From: Gaeumannomyces sp. JS-464
Taxonomy: Eukaryota; Ascomycota; Sordariomycetes; Magnaporthales; Magnaporthaceae
Direction: 5' to 3'
Assembly: GCA_002197995.1 (NCBI GenBank)
Contig: NGZR01000006.1
Span: 248,001 to 312,000 of the forward strand
DNA length: 64,000 bases
The notes under the pieces are model-generated. The model did no database searches, was not told where the DNA came from, and saw only the letters and a program-made list of their open reading frames with translations. The position numbers and the translations under genes were made by a program. Shown here in pieces: positions 47,241 to 59,638 of this stretch. Position 1 is the first letter of the stretch. Each line of letters begins with the position of its first letter.

Positions 47241-49797
47241 GAGGAGAGGAGCTGCCCGCAAAGGCCGTCTTCTTTTCGAGGCTTGAACCACAGAAACCAC
47301 AGAAACCGCCTCGGTCGTTTGTGGTGGACCAACGGCTGAAGTGCGTCTTTGCCATCACCCAACTCTCACTCGCCTCTCGCGCCGCCAACACCAGGTCCTG
47401 CTCTGGAGGAAACCCTTCCCTCAACTTGTCAGCCCGCACCAAGCCCCGTCGGGAAGGCACGCCCTCCACCTCACTCTGATCTCCGTCTGCACCTACACCA
47501 CCTTCCCTGCGCTGGGCTCCTCTTACTCGCCCGCCACAGCCTGGTCCGCCAATTTCTCGATCGACTGACCCGACTGGGAGGGTCCCTGTGCGCTCCCCAG
47601 GATCTGGAACCAGCCCGTCGACACTTCAGCACTGTCGCTTCTCCCTTCAGCCCATCGGCGCTAGGCCGGGCCTGCCCTGTTTTTTAATCAGACCCGAAAA
47701 GGGCGTCCCGTTCACGCGGCGCCAAAGAAACGGGAGAGAAAAAAGGTGACGAGACCAAAGGGGAAACAAGCGAAAAGAAAAAAAGAAAAAGAAAAAAGGG
47801 AAACAAAAAAAAAAAAGTACCGTAAAAAAGAAAAGACAAAACAACCATAACCAGAGGTCTGATCTCGCTGCACAACCTTGTCAGCCCAGCCCAGCCGGGT
47901 TCGTTGACAGCCTGGTCTTGTCTTGGACGGCCGCTTACCCGTTCCTGCTTGTCTCTCCCGCCGCCATATCACCCATCAGTCCTCTGCACACAGCGGCCCT
48001 GCGGCGCCAGCCCATCCATCCCCCAAAAATAACAAGAGCCGGCTCTGCTGCCCACGCCCGCTGGCCCTCGCCCTACCCCGAATCAGGAAGCACGGGACGA
48101 CTCTCAGAAGTGACGGGCGGCCAAACTACTCGCATTCCTGGGCAGCCAGGCCGCCTCCTGCGACACACCACTGCGCTTCCGGCACTTCCTAGCCTTGGGC
48201 CGCCACCAAGCACCAACCACCCCCAGACAGCCCACGGCCTGCCGTCTTGTCTCGCTGTCATCCTGTGTCGCCCTTCCCGAGCCCAGCTCGCCTGTCCCTG
48301 GGACGGACGAACGCCCTTTCCGTCCCGTCTCGACTGCCCCCACCACCACTACCGTGCTCTCCTGGGCCGGCGCGAGGCACGGACGGCAGGCAGATTGGCT
48401 GCGTCTTCCCTTTGCTGCGGGCCTTACCTCCTTGGTGTGGTGAATAGCACATCGCAGCAGCAACCCAGCGCCCATCACCCGCACTACTAGACTAGCCCCA
48501 ACCACCAACCACGTCCTGTGGCGGCGGGACACAAGGAAGCTAGGGTCCATACCCCAGCACCCAGCTCGCGCCAGGTCCCACTCGCACCCTGCCTACCCCC
48601 GTCCCGTAGACAGGGTACATTGGTCTTTGTACCCGGCCAACTGTGCTTGCGCTTCACGACTGGTGGTGTCCTCCTCCCGCACCCATCCCATTGGAAGCGA
48701 AACAGGCACACCCTCCCGTAGCCAGACCCAGACAGACCCAGAGCCTGGCAGCTGGCAGATCCAAGCAGCAGCCAGGGAAAAATCAAAAGAGGAAATCCCC
48801 ACGACCACTCAAAGAAAACCCGCTTCTCCTCGCGCCTCTCTGGGCCGTCATCCACCCCCCAACACCACAAGGGCGCTACGGCTGCGCTATCCAAGCGGCG
48901 GCGACGGCGGCCCTGCCATCAGAGGCATCAGACTGCCTGCCTCTTCCAGGTACCAGACAGACAACTGCGCGCCTGTGGCCAACACCAGCAAACGTGGGCA
49001 TATAACTCGGCAAGCGCCTCCCGGCCGCCATCAGAGATCTACGCCTTCACAAAGGTTCCCACCTCGGAGCAGCCACAGCCAGCACCACTCGAGAACTCTA
49101 ATCGCGACGCCTTGGAAGGCGCGTGCCAGCAGCACTCCACACCTTAGACCAGGGGCGCGCTTTAAGCCGGATACTTCCAGCCCAACCCGGGGGCCTCAGC
49201 AACCTTGACGACCCTCGCACGAACTCTGCCCACACCCTCCCGCAAGGCTCGGCAGAGCCTTTCCTGGCAGCTCCACCGCGAGCAACTCTATCTCTAGATC
49301 AGTAGAAACATAAGAGGCGCTGAGCCTCCCGGCTGCCATCCCCGACTGCTTCTGGACCTTCGATACCTACTTTGGACCAAGGCTTTGTTGTTGGCGACTA
49401 CTACCCGACCCTCGGCGTCGACCACCTCTCACCACCCACAGCCATTATCCGCCAGGCACCGAGCGCCTCCAGAACGCCTCGTCCTACCAGGCACCGCCCA
49501 CACGCACTTTTTGCTCTAGAGAGGGTTGGTCTCGCTCCATCCCTCCCCTCCCCACGACCGACGACGGCGTCTCCTCAGCCTTCTAGTCCCCGCCCGACAT
49601 TCTATCAAACCCTTCCCATAAGGGGCGTCCCCAACGACCTCTCGCGCGTCCCGTCCAGCCCAGGTGCCCACGCCGGAGCCAGAGGGCAGGCCCCTGGCCG
49701 CGATCCTTCTGGTAACGGCAACGCTGCCATCGGAAGCACGCCACGGGCTGCCTGGCTGACCAGTCAAGGCTTCGTTGCCGGGGGATTTTCTAGAGAG
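47241..49797 (+). promoter_or_regulatory. Proposed long ATG-free 5' leader of the FlbC-type gene
   Basis: The + strand is C-rich and has no ATG from 47089 to 49797, whereas CAT (ATG on the other strand) appears 29 times by my count. That asymmetry is expected of a transcribed leader scanned by ribosomes. I saw no strong GTAAGT- or GTGAGT-type donors in it, so it may be unspliced. The frame of the zinc-finger protein stays open upstream to a stop at 49321-49323 without an ATG, so a non-AUG extension cannot be ruled out. Confidence 0.55.
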
Positions 49798-51441
49798 ATG
49801 ATGGACACCCCGTCGGGCTTCACGGCTAGGAGGCCCGGGTCCACGCCGGGACTGCCTTCGTTTACCGACCTTTCCTCGACGCGTTCGCCGGAGATTCCAA
49901 GTACGCAAAACTATTCCTCTGCTAATACTGCTGCTCCTGCTCCTGCTCCTGCTGTTTCTTCACCTCCTGCCTCCCACCAGTCCCCGGCAACGGGCTACAT
50001 GGATTCTCAAGCGCCCTTCTCGCCAGCCGAACGGGCAGGCGCCCCAGGTGCTGGGGCTGGTCGCTCTGTCTCCCATGGTAGTCTTCCTACGGGTGTTGCG
50101 CCTGGACTCCAACCCCCTCAACTCTTGCCATCGGTATCTAGTGTTCTGACGACCATGCCAGGGGTAGCGAGCGAGACGCTGAGCCCACTCTCCTCAGGAA
50201 TCAACTCGACCGGCTCGCAAGGCTCCCAGGCGGCTGCCCACACGGCGCCGCCGCCGCCGTTTTACCAGCAGGCAGCTGGCTCGTGGCCAGCTCCAGGTAG
50301 CAATTCTGGCTACACCCTGAGCTCGATAGGCAGCCAGAACCAAAGCCAGACCCAGAGCCCAAGCCAGAGCCAGTCCGGCTCACTGATCCAGTCATCGTCG
50401 TCTTATAATAACGGCGGCTCCAGGAGTCAGAACTACTCACCGAGTGTGCAATACGGTAACTTCAGAACCTCACAACCCTCGAGCGGTGCCGATAGCGTGC
50501 CTATACCATCATACCCCGACCAGCTCCCGCCCTTCGCTCCCTCTATAGGCAGCGGAGGAGGCAGCAGCCTAGCGGGGAACCCGCCCACACTGCCTTCACA
50601 GCAGTCCCACTCGATCTTGAGTTCCCACTCTGTTTCGCAAGCGCTGCCGCCGGTTAGCTCCCCGAGCGATGCTTATAGACAAGGCAGTTACTCGTATCCG
50701 CCGGCCTCGGGCCCGGCACCACCGCCCTTCCCAGCCTTCGCCTCACATTCCTCGCCCTCTCATCCTTCTCCGACAACATCGGCTGGCATGTCGCGCGGGA
50801 TCCCTTCACTCGGACACACGGGGGGCATGATGCATCCGAACTTGGCCTACCCCAACGCACCCCGACCCCCAGGGCCACATCACCACTACTCGTCGTACGC
50901 ACATATTGGCACCGTCATGTCCAATGTCACCAACCCCGGACAGCCCATGTCGATGATGGGACCCTCTGGAGTATACCCAATGGCTCCACACCAGCACATG
51001 TACCACCAACACGCGGACCCAACCACGGCAAGACTACAGGACCGACCATTCAGATGCGACCAGTGCAACCAGTCTTTCAACAGGAATCATGATCTGAAAC
51101 GCCACAAGAGGATACATCTGGCCGTCAAGCCATTCCCGTGCACATTTTGCGACAAGAGCTTTTCTCGCAAAGACGCCCTGAAGGTGAGTAGACAATGCTG
51201 AGGCCGTTGATAAAAACCACTCCTGTCTCAAAGGCTCACCAAGTGGCCAAAAGCTGACCTTTTGTTTTTTTTAACCACACAGCGACATCGTTTGGTGAAG
51301 GGATGCGGAAAGCCCGCAGAGGATGGCTCGACCACGCAAGTGGTTAGCGACGGCGCGGACGTCAAGTCAGGGGATGCAAGGTCAGATAGTGACGGAACGG
51401 CACCTTCACCACAACAACAACAACAGCAAGCTTATCTGTAG
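49798..51441 (+). CDS. flbC: C2H2 zinc-finger transcription factor, FlbC-type
   Basis: Exons are 49798-51183 and 51283-51441, giving 514 aa. The 99-nt intron has a CTGAC branch site. The start is the first ATG of the frame; an adjacent ATG follows. The N-terminal 380 or so residues are Ser/Pro/Gln-rich and low in complexity (PAPAPAP, SQTQSPSQSQS), probably disordered and activating. Two zinc fingers sit near the C-terminus. The first is CDQC-X12-H-X3-H with NRNHDLKRHKRIH. The second is CTFC-X12-H-X5-C, ending HRLVKGCG, with Cys as the fourth ligand. The intron splits the second finger between Lys and Arg. From memory, this finger pair closely matches FlbC, an activator of conidiation in Aspergillus. 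The tail ends in a Gln6 run. Another fungal C2H2 regulator remains possible. Confidence 0.8.
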
Positions 51442-54400
51442 GCAACAAGCAGCGCGGCAAAGACGAACAAAGACGGCGACGTCTCGATGAAAGAACCCAA
51501 CCACGAACCTCCTGCCCAGGCATGATGCCGACCAGCGGCTTGGGGTGGCCTCAGGATAAGGGCAGAAGTATGGGCCCGAGGTCACTGTTGGGCCACGGCC
51601 CACCGGTCACGGCCACGACTACGGCGACAACCACACCACGAATTTCAGACGACAGCGTGAGGGACTTACCGGAGCTCCTTCGGGCCTTCCTGCCCCGAAA
51701 ATGATGCTCGGAAGCCCAAGATTACTACGGGTGTGTTTTCCTGCGTGGGATGGAGGGATCTTGGCGCCGGGTTCGTAACGTAACGGCTCTCTCTCTCTCA
51801 CCCGCCCCTGAGAGGAGAGGTGCGGGTCCGAGGTGTTGTTTACAGGCGCACAAAATAGAGCTCTGCATCGCCAGGCTCTGGAGGATGGTATTTTGATCGA
51901 CTGGATTGCAAGCGCTCAGGCATTACAGAAAAAGGTGGCTCGCACCGACAACTGGCTTTTTTCCTCATTTCTTTTCTTTTCTTTTATCCGTCTATTTTTT
52001 TTCTTTTTTCTTTATCAAACCCCCGTGGGCGCTCTGCTCGGAGTTCGGGTATAAATGGGTATTCCGGCGTCATTCATGGTGACATTGGCAAGGGGGAAAT
52101 TTTTTTTTTTTTTTTTTTTTTCTGTTCATTGGGCGAAATGGCCAGGCGGCATGTTTTTGTCCGTTCAGGCTTTTTTCTACGTCAGCGAGGAAAACAAAGG
52201 AACATCATGGAACTTAATAAGAAAGAAGCGAGCGCGTATACTACGTTTGCGAGCTGCTCGGTCTTGCCGCATGTGTATGCGAGTATAATTTTCCTGGGTT
52301 TGCTGTCTCAATACCTTTGTCTGTTGATGTGTGCCCCCCTGGGCGTTTGTGTTATGTTTGTTGCTCAGGCCGTCATTTGTCCGCCATGCATATTCCGTTT
52401 TCGGGGAAATGCCTGCCCCCTGCCCCCATTATCCGGCAAAAGCCGCGGACGTCCGCTGGGACCCCTTCCAGAGAGAGTCCCCCTGTCTTCTTTTGCCGTC
52501 GAAATGCCGCTCGCGGACAGCAAAAAAGCAAATCGCCTCCGCAGAAACGCAGGCGGCCTCCACGGAGACACATACGCCCTCTGCGAGACCTCGTCCCGGA
52601 TCGCAGGACTCTGAACGCGGCACACGAGAGAGAGAAAGAGAGAGAGAGGGATGGGGCCTTTGACCTGGTCTGTCCTGTCTCTAGCACACACACACACACA
52701 CCCCTGGAAGTTGCCGGTTGAACCCCCCTCCCTCCCCCGGCTGCACAGTCCTGTTCGGAGATGAGGCTTCCCACCTTTCACGCACGCCATGACTCCTTTT
52801 TTCTTCCTTCTTTGCTCTCGGCATGTAGTAGGGGTGTGTGTGTGTGTGTTTGTGTGGTATGCCATCCCCAACCCGTGTCTCGTTTAGTGTCTTCGGCATC
52901 TGGCTGGCTGGTGATCCATAGAAAAAGAAGAGAGGAAAAGAAAAAAAAAACGCCACATTGCGAATCACAATTCGAGGGCTGGCTCGCGCGTTCCCACCCC
53001 CGCCACCTATCCGTCCATCTCCACGACGGCCCAGACCAGCCAACCGGACTACTACCGCGCCATCCGTAGTAGTGCAAGAGGTTCCAGCCCCGGCCGGCGT
53101 CTCTTGGGAGGGTGAGATGTAAGACGCGCGCGCGCGTGTGCGTGTGCGTGTGTGTGTGGTCTGCAAAGAAAACAAACAAAAAAAAAAAAAAAAGAAGGGT
53201 TCTAGGCACCTTTGTTAGCTGCCGACAGTGTGCTGTTGCCGCCTGCTCAGCTATACGGGCGTGGGTGAGAGATGGACAGATGGCCGGTGGGTGAGGAATA
53301 ATACTAAATGTGTGACACAAGAGCAGCATTCCCACCCTTGCCTCCCTCCCTTTTTTTTTCCCCGGGGCACGTCTTCTCCTCTCCTCTCCCATCCCGGTCT
53401 CCCAGTCGCCATCAACCCCCAGCAAGCAAAGGACACGCCTCCCCAACCCCCTCCTTCCTCTGTGTAGGAGCTGGGATCCAATACCCGGCGGGAGAGCACT
53501 GAGGGGTAGGAGGAGGAGTGGGCCAAAGCGGCCTCTCCTGTCGCCCAGGGGGTTGCTGGCCCCAGCCCTGCCTGCGCTCCAGATAGGCCTAGGCTGCGGA
53601 GGCGATGGGCCGCCGCGGGCGATCGCTGTGTACTTCAGCCGTTTGTTTCCCCCCCGGTCATCCCGACAGGACATGGGGCCCGGGGGAATCCGCCAGGGGA
53701 GGAGAATGGATAGATGGAGCGAGACACCGAGGGGGGAAACCTGCCGAGGAATATTGTTGGTGAAACGTTCAAAGTCTGCTCTCTGTTTGTTTGTGTTTAC
53801 CCTTTGCAAGCTCCGTTGCGCAGCCAAAGCTATCACGGTTTACAAACCCCCATAGCCCTACCTAGCTCTCTGCCTGTCTTCTCCTTGCGGATCCTGCGAG
53901 CTCCGAGGATAACAAAAAAAGGAGACAAAGGCCGCATGGCTCAAAAGGAGCATTCTATACAACCACCGAACACAAATCAAAAAACAAATGGCTTTGTTGG
54001 GGCTTGTGTTCCCCCAGACACTCGGAACCCGGCCTGATCCGTGGCTGGGCCCAATTCGGAGCAGCTCCTCCCAGGATCCCTGGCCGATCGGTGTTGTGAG
54101 CATGCGAGGTCTGGTAATGTATTTATTGGCTCTGATGTTGCACACAAGCTCGTGTCTACATCCGGGCATTGTCTTTGACGCATGCGGACCGTGTAGTGTT
54201 TGCACATCTATTGCTTGCTGCCAAGCTCGAGGTCGTGCTAGTCTAGGTCTATTGTTACGGACCCGGAAATTCCAATGTTAGCATAGAATTTTGCTTCTTA
54301 TTCATTTCGTGCTGCCAAGGGTTGCTGCTACGAGAGCATAGTCAGCGCCACCTTTTGACCTTCCCCTATTGCTTCTCATTTTATCCGGATTACCCAGGAT

Positions 54401-56756
54401 ATGTCGTGAACCCCAAGTAAAAAGAGCGGTCTGATTCCGTCCTCTCTCCAGATCATCACGGGAGGCGCTTCTGTGAGTCTCGCTTCTCCTCTGCATGCCG
54501 CCAACCAGGTGGCTTTCCCGGCTGGCCGCCATCACTCTGCCGCATGCACGAACCATTGATTGTCGAGCTACGCCAGCTGGCCCAGTCGCGCCCGATGGGG
54601 CTTTCCGGAATGCCTTGGTTGGGACCTTTCCGGGTGAGGGGACTCGGCCCGACGGCAGTGGGTATGCAGGTATGCAGATATGCAGGTGAATAGACGCGAA
54701 GCCGAACGAAAAGGAAGCAAATCACGGACACGTGGAAGCCATTTCGACATGATGGAACGCAAACTGAGCGAGCGCGGTACAGGGTCGACTTTGCTGCCGC
54801 CGCCTGCTGCGTCAGCCTTCGGTTATGGCCCAGGGACAAGCAGCCTCGGGTTGAGTTGAGTTGTTGGGCTGCCCAAGTGCGGGCTCTTCCTTTCTGTGCG
54901 ACGTCCAGAACCGCCTAAGTAGCAGCGCCAAACCGGCCAAAACGAACGCACAAACAACTGGTGATCTGAAGGGATGGAGGAGAGCGGCAAGTGGAAAGCG
55001 CAGCCCTGAAGCGACGGACGGACGGGAGAGCCTTCTTGTCCGATATCGTTCTCCCAGACAAGCGCTGTCAGGCCGGCACACTGACCAAACAGGGGACTTT
55101 CAGCGAGCCGTGCTTTCTTTTTTTCGTCTGTGCTTTGCGGTTGATGCGCGTCAGGGATGGCGTCGAGGATGGCCCCAGCACTCTCAACTCGGGCGCAAGC
55201 CTCTCGAATGGCATTTCGAGGACGTGGGGAAAACCGATGGCCTGGGCTTGGCGGTGTCTTTGGGACGTCGCAGGACCGACCCTGGTGATTCTGGCTGTGC
55301 GTAAAGACGGCCGGCCCCCTGGAGCAGGCGCCTATTCTGTTGCACGACGGCTGCAGCTGCCCATGCCATGACTGGTGTGCTGTGTGGCGCTCAGAACGGA
55401 TCGCTCTTACCTCTCCATCCCCAGGGGATCAGAAAAAGAAAGCAATCATCCGAAAGGGACATGTTTCATGCCCAGAGCACAAGGCGGCGGGCCCGGTGGG
55501 AGAAAATACGCTTGTCCTCCAAAATCGTTTGATCTTCTGCGCGGGGCGGCGATGCCAAGAGTCCCAGGGGCGAGGATGGCATGCGAGGGGATTCAGACTG
55601 GCATGATGGGGGCCAAGCACTGGTAGGGCGGGAGAAGGGAGAGAGATAAAAAGAACAAGAAAAAGGTTCTTTTTGGGGTGACGAGGTTTTTCTTTTGTGT
55701 CTTTTTTTTTATCGGGATGACGATTGATGTTGGAATAGCTGCGTGCATCCCGACACACGAAATCGACAGCCAAGTACCGATACTTTGCAGCTGTGTGGGG
55801 ACGGCTGTGCTGGTTCTAGGCCCTGGCCGTGGCCCAGCACAGACCCTGGCAGGGGATCGCCACAGAACGGCACCACCCATAATCCACTTTCCGTTTAAGG
55901 CAGGCAGCCGTCGAAGGGACAAGGCCAGCCCGGCGAGGAAGCTCTTTTTCTGTCTCGGGATTCACAACGAAAACGGGCGCTTCTTCTGTGCGCCTGCTGT
56001 TTTGAAATAAACAGAGAAGAAGGCCGGCGGTTACGCATGTCCTACATGCTGCTGCTGTGCGCTGTCCATCCATGCCCTGACAAAGAGGCAGGCGTGGAAT
56101 GTTGGTGACCCAGCTTGGGGGGCTGGCCCTTCCAAAAAAGGAGGAGCTGGTGTGAGCAAGTTTTCTCAAAATCCCATCCATTCCAGCAGACTCGGCCGTT
56201 TTCCTCGCTTTTGTTTCTCAAATCACATCCCCGCCCTCTCCAAACAAACAGGCAAGAAGAAAGTTACCGTACTCGGCATTGGACCCTCCCCGTGACAGGG
56301 CAGACCGAAAAGAAGACCAAGCAGGACTGACCCCTGCCATCGATCGCGACGGCTCTCGTTTTACCACCCCCAACCAGCGCAAACTTGCTCGCGACCCGAC
56401 CCCGGCCCGCCCTGCGACGCTCTCGAGCCAGGGGCCGTGGTCCAAGATAGCCTCCGCCCGTCGATCGCGGGAACGATATTCACCTCGCATTTATTACCCT
56501 TACCGCCGCCCTCTCCTTCTCTGTCGGGCTCTCCCTCGTCCATCCCCCATCGGTCCGCCATTTTGCTGTTTCCTCTCGTTTTTTTTCCTAGCTGCATTTC
56601 CCGTGCTAGTCGCGGTCGACCCTGTATACTACCACTACCCTTTGTAATTCAACACAACCTCGGTACCCTTCCCGCGCCGACCTCATTCCCAACCGACGGT
56701 CTCTTCCTTCCAGTCATCCTACAACCGATCACACACTCCCCCACCCATCATCCACC
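51442..56756. other. 5.3 kb FlbC-copper transporter intergenic region, no gene seen
   Basis: The longest frame (about 350 codons on the minus strand, 52778-53836) crosses CA and T tracts and resembles nothing known. The 650 nt before the copper transporter ATG (56102-56756) are ATG-free and pyrimidine-rich, consistent with a leader. Confidence 0.55.
52100..52121. repeat. T22 homopolymer
   Basis: Intergenic T run 0.65 kb downstream of the FlbC stop. Confidence 0.85.
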
Positions 56757-57486
56757 ATGATCTTCCCGAGGCACGGCGCCGAGAACCACGGCGCGCCCGC
56801 GACGGCCGGGGCAGCAACCGCGACGGCCGGCAGCTCCATGGCCGGCACGAACATGTCGGGCGGGCACGGCGGCGACGGGCACGGGTCCGGGGGCGGCATG
56901 ATGATGATGATGTCCATCTTCCAGAACGACCCCAAGACGGCGCTCTACTCGACCGGCTGGACGCCCAAGAACGCGGCCGGCTACGGCGCCACCATCATCT
57001 TCCTGATCCTGCTCGCCGTCGTGTTCCGCTGCTTGCTCGCCGCAAAGGCCTGGCAGGAGTCGCGCTGGCTCGACGCCGAGCTGAACCGCCGCTACGTCGT
57101 CGTCAACGGCCGCCTGCCCATGGCCGAGCGCGCCGCCTCTGTCGACTCGCTCGCCAAGCAGCCCCGCGCCGTCCTGTCGTCCAACGGCGTCGAGGAGGAC
57201 GTCGTCGTCGTCAAGAAGCACACCACCAGCGCTCGCCCCTGGAGGCTCTCGGTCGACCCGCTCCGCGCCGTCATCGACACTGTCATTGCTGGAACTGGCT
57301 ACCTCCTGTGAGTCTTTTCGTGCCATTTTCTTTCGTGTTGTTGTTGTAATATGTTGCTGACCACCGTTCCTAAACAGCATGCTTGCTGTCATGACCATGA
57401 ACATCGGCTACTTCCTGGCAGTCCTCGGCGGAACCTTCCTTGGCTCTCTTGCTGTCGGCCGCTTCTCTGCCGGCTCGGAACACTAG
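56757..57486 (+). CDS. Ctr-family copper transporter
   Basis: Ctr proteins form trimers that carry Cu(I) across the plasma or vacuolar membrane. Exons are 56757-57307 and 57378-57486, giving 219 aa. The 70-nt intron has a CTGAC branch site. The N-terminus is rich in Gly, His and Met, with a Met5 run at residues 48-52 encoded by ATG repeats, and suits copper capture. TM1 lies at about 73-95 after the family motif STGWTPKN. A basic and acidic cytosolic loop follows (about 96-165). TM2 carries the essential M-X3-M copper-selectivity motif (Met185, Met189), and TM3 the GTFLG GxxxG packing motif (202-206). The intron falls within TM2. Length and layout fit fungal Ctr2/Ctr3-like transporters. Cell location cannot be told. 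Confidence 0.92.
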
Positions 57487-57603
57487 AGCAAAGAAAGCCG
57501 GCGCCAGAGGTTCGGTGAGACTTTGCAAGTTGCCATGCTGGTTCAGGGCCACTCCTGTCTGTATCTTTTCTATACGATTAACGACCAATCATCAATATGC
57601 TCG

Positions 57604-57609
57604 AATAAA
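57604..57609 (+). terminator. Candidate polyadenylation signal of the copper transporter
   Basis: AATAAA lies 118 nt after the stop codon, a usual distance for fungal genes. Confidence 0.45.
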
Positions 57610-58748
57610 CGACCGAAAAAAATACGGAAAACAACTGCGCCGTTTGGTGCTTGTACGATTATTTTGTGTCCTTCGTTTCCTTCTCGTTCTCGTTGTTGCT
57701 ATGTTTCTGGAGAGATGGAACAGCCTGCGGCTACCATAAACTGCACAGTTCTGAGGGAGAAGCTGTTGCATCCCCCAACACTCGCTCGCAGCGTCCTTGT
57801 CTGCCAATCCAACACCATGGACCCAATTGAGCCCGTCCTTTCTTTCTCTCCAATTCCCCAACCGGACTCTGATTCAATTTCATGGCAAACCGATGCCACG
57901 ACGAGGGCGAATCAAGACTCGTGGGCCAGTCAGTCAGCGGGCAGGAGATGGTTGCTTGGTGGCCAGATTGCCCGAGGTACCTGTGCTTTTCCCTGGTGGC
58001 GCCGAAAAGAGGTGGGGAGAAACCCTCTCAAACTTGCTCAGCCTTTTGAAAGCTCCAAACCATGCATGTTTAAACTCGCACTTGTTTGGCTTGGATCTGA
58101 CCCACCTTTGCTCACCCCCGTTTCCCCGCAAATCTTGTCCCGCTCGCCGCGGCGACCGGGCTCGTCGACGTCCTCGCCGGGTTGCCGCCCGTCGGCCGCT
58201 GCACATGGCACCGTCCAGGACTGGCCTTGGGCCGGCCGGCCGATCGGTTCGCCCGGGCCAAGACTCGGCGCTCCCACCGTACATGTCTTTCATCTCCTTC
58301 TGCCGCTTCGGCCATTATCTATCCCCGTACTTTCCTTCACTCTTCGTCGTCTCAAATCACGCTCGCTACCTAGACATCTGAATTGATTCGCTAGCTCTAT
58401 CCAAGGTTTTTATCACTGCCGAATTCACCACTCCCGAAAAGCGTTGGACCCTCCGCATGCTCACTACGACGCAACACCGAGGGGCATGAGCCCGACGGGT
58501 GTGATTTTGCCTTCCTTGATGCCAGGTCGCCAAAGGCTAACAATGGCTGGGCAAATAAGCGCCTGGCCTGGTGTCGCAACGCGCCGGCTCATTTGGCCCG
58601 CGCCATTGGCCCATCCATCACATGCCAATAGTTCCACGCGATGCTTTCCCTCGCGGAGCTTATCCTACCGGGGACTGGCGCAGTCTTTTGGGTTTCCCGT
58701 TATATACGTGGCTCTCCCGCCTGGTTTCCTTCCTCGATCGCTTTCCCC

Positions 58749-58749
<1 letters not shown>

Positions 58750-58809
<60 letters not shown>
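58750..58809. repeat. (CA)30 microsatellite
   Basis: Uninterrupted CA repeat. The long Thr-His frames through it are artefacts. Confidence 0.95.
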
Positions 58810-58811
<2 letters not shown>

Positions 58812-59094
58812 ATCCCATCTCCTCATTTCCTTTTCGCGCTTCTTCTTCATCCCCTCCAGCTGTTCTCTTCTACCCCCGAACAGAGATAACGACGACACTA
58901 CAGACACCGAGCCCCGATGCGTCCCTCCTCGTACACATGTCTCGGAAACACGAGAGGACGCCGGCGGATTACGTCATGAACGCAAGCGTGCAACACTCAA
59001 CGACTCGTCGAGCCCATCTCCATCCGTCCTCCACTGCCTATCGCACACGCCGCTCTATCTCCCCTACCCACCCTGCCGCATCCGCCGCGGCGCA

Positions 59095-59638
59095 ATGTCT
59101 CGGCCCATCTCGCACGATTACGCCGGCCGTCGCCTTCACCTCTCGGGCCCGACCAACCGAGGCCAGCAGGGTAAAAAGATGAGACACGAGGTATTTTCGT
59201 CCGCGTACCACCTCTCCCAGCCGCTGTGGCGTCTTACACTAAAGCCTTTGGAAACGGCTGTACAGAAACGAGTGTTTTCTGCCGCCATGGTCACACCGAG
59301 AACGATACGCAGACCTCCCAGCCCGGGAGGTAGGTGGTGCAAGGACACGGGTTGACTCCGCCAGAACAACCCCAGCCTCTCTTGAATGCACAAGAAAAAC
59401 GGCTCTTACACCCCGCTTATGCTGACGGTCGGTCTGTGCTCGTGTGCGCAGGCCTCTAGTTCTCAAAGTCCGCTTTGGAAACGCTGTTGTCTGCTATGAT
59501 CGGAGGAGATTTGGAGTACTTGTCTGTGGCTGCCAGGATGTGGTGGTAAAGCTTGAGCACCCGGAGGCTCTCCCCCAAGCCCAGTTCAAGGTCACCTTGG
59601 GGATGCCCAGAGAACGGAAATCCCGGCCGACGGGGTGA
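59095..59638 (+). CDS. Doubtful small spliced gene, unknown function
   Basis: I do not recognise a family. A possible 108-aa product comes from exons 59095-59170, 59266-59329 and 59452-59638. The second intron (122 nt) has a good donor GTAGGT, a CTGAC branch site about 25 nt before the acceptor, and an AG acceptor. The first (95 nt) has only a weak donor GTAAAA. Phases match and the joined frame has no stop until TGA at 59636. The predicted protein begins MSRPISHDYAGRR and is basic, with no membrane segment. Overlapping frames from ATGs at 58937 and 58976 compete with it, and codon use is not clearly coding. It could also be a non-coding spliced RNA or chance. Confidence 0.2.

Larger units (their letters stand above)
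57487..59094. other. Intergenic region with a CA microsatellite
   Basis: No supported gene. From about 58808 the + strand becomes pyrimidine-rich, resembling a leader for the doubtful small ORF that starts at 59095. Confidence 0.5.

Noticed and set aside
46459..47241. 260-codon frame upstream of the FlbC leader
   Set aside because: Its sequence is low-complexity Ala/Pro/Arg-rich and matches no family. It ends at the TATATAG element and looks like chance in C-rich DNA.
52778..53836. 352-codon minus-strand frame
   Set aside because: It crosses T runs and CA/GT tracts, has no recognisable motif, and its composition follows the local simple sequence.
58444..59355. 303-codon frame running through the CA repeat
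   Set aside because: The length comes from the stop-free (CA)30 tract, which encodes Thr-His. The flanks do not look coding in that frame.
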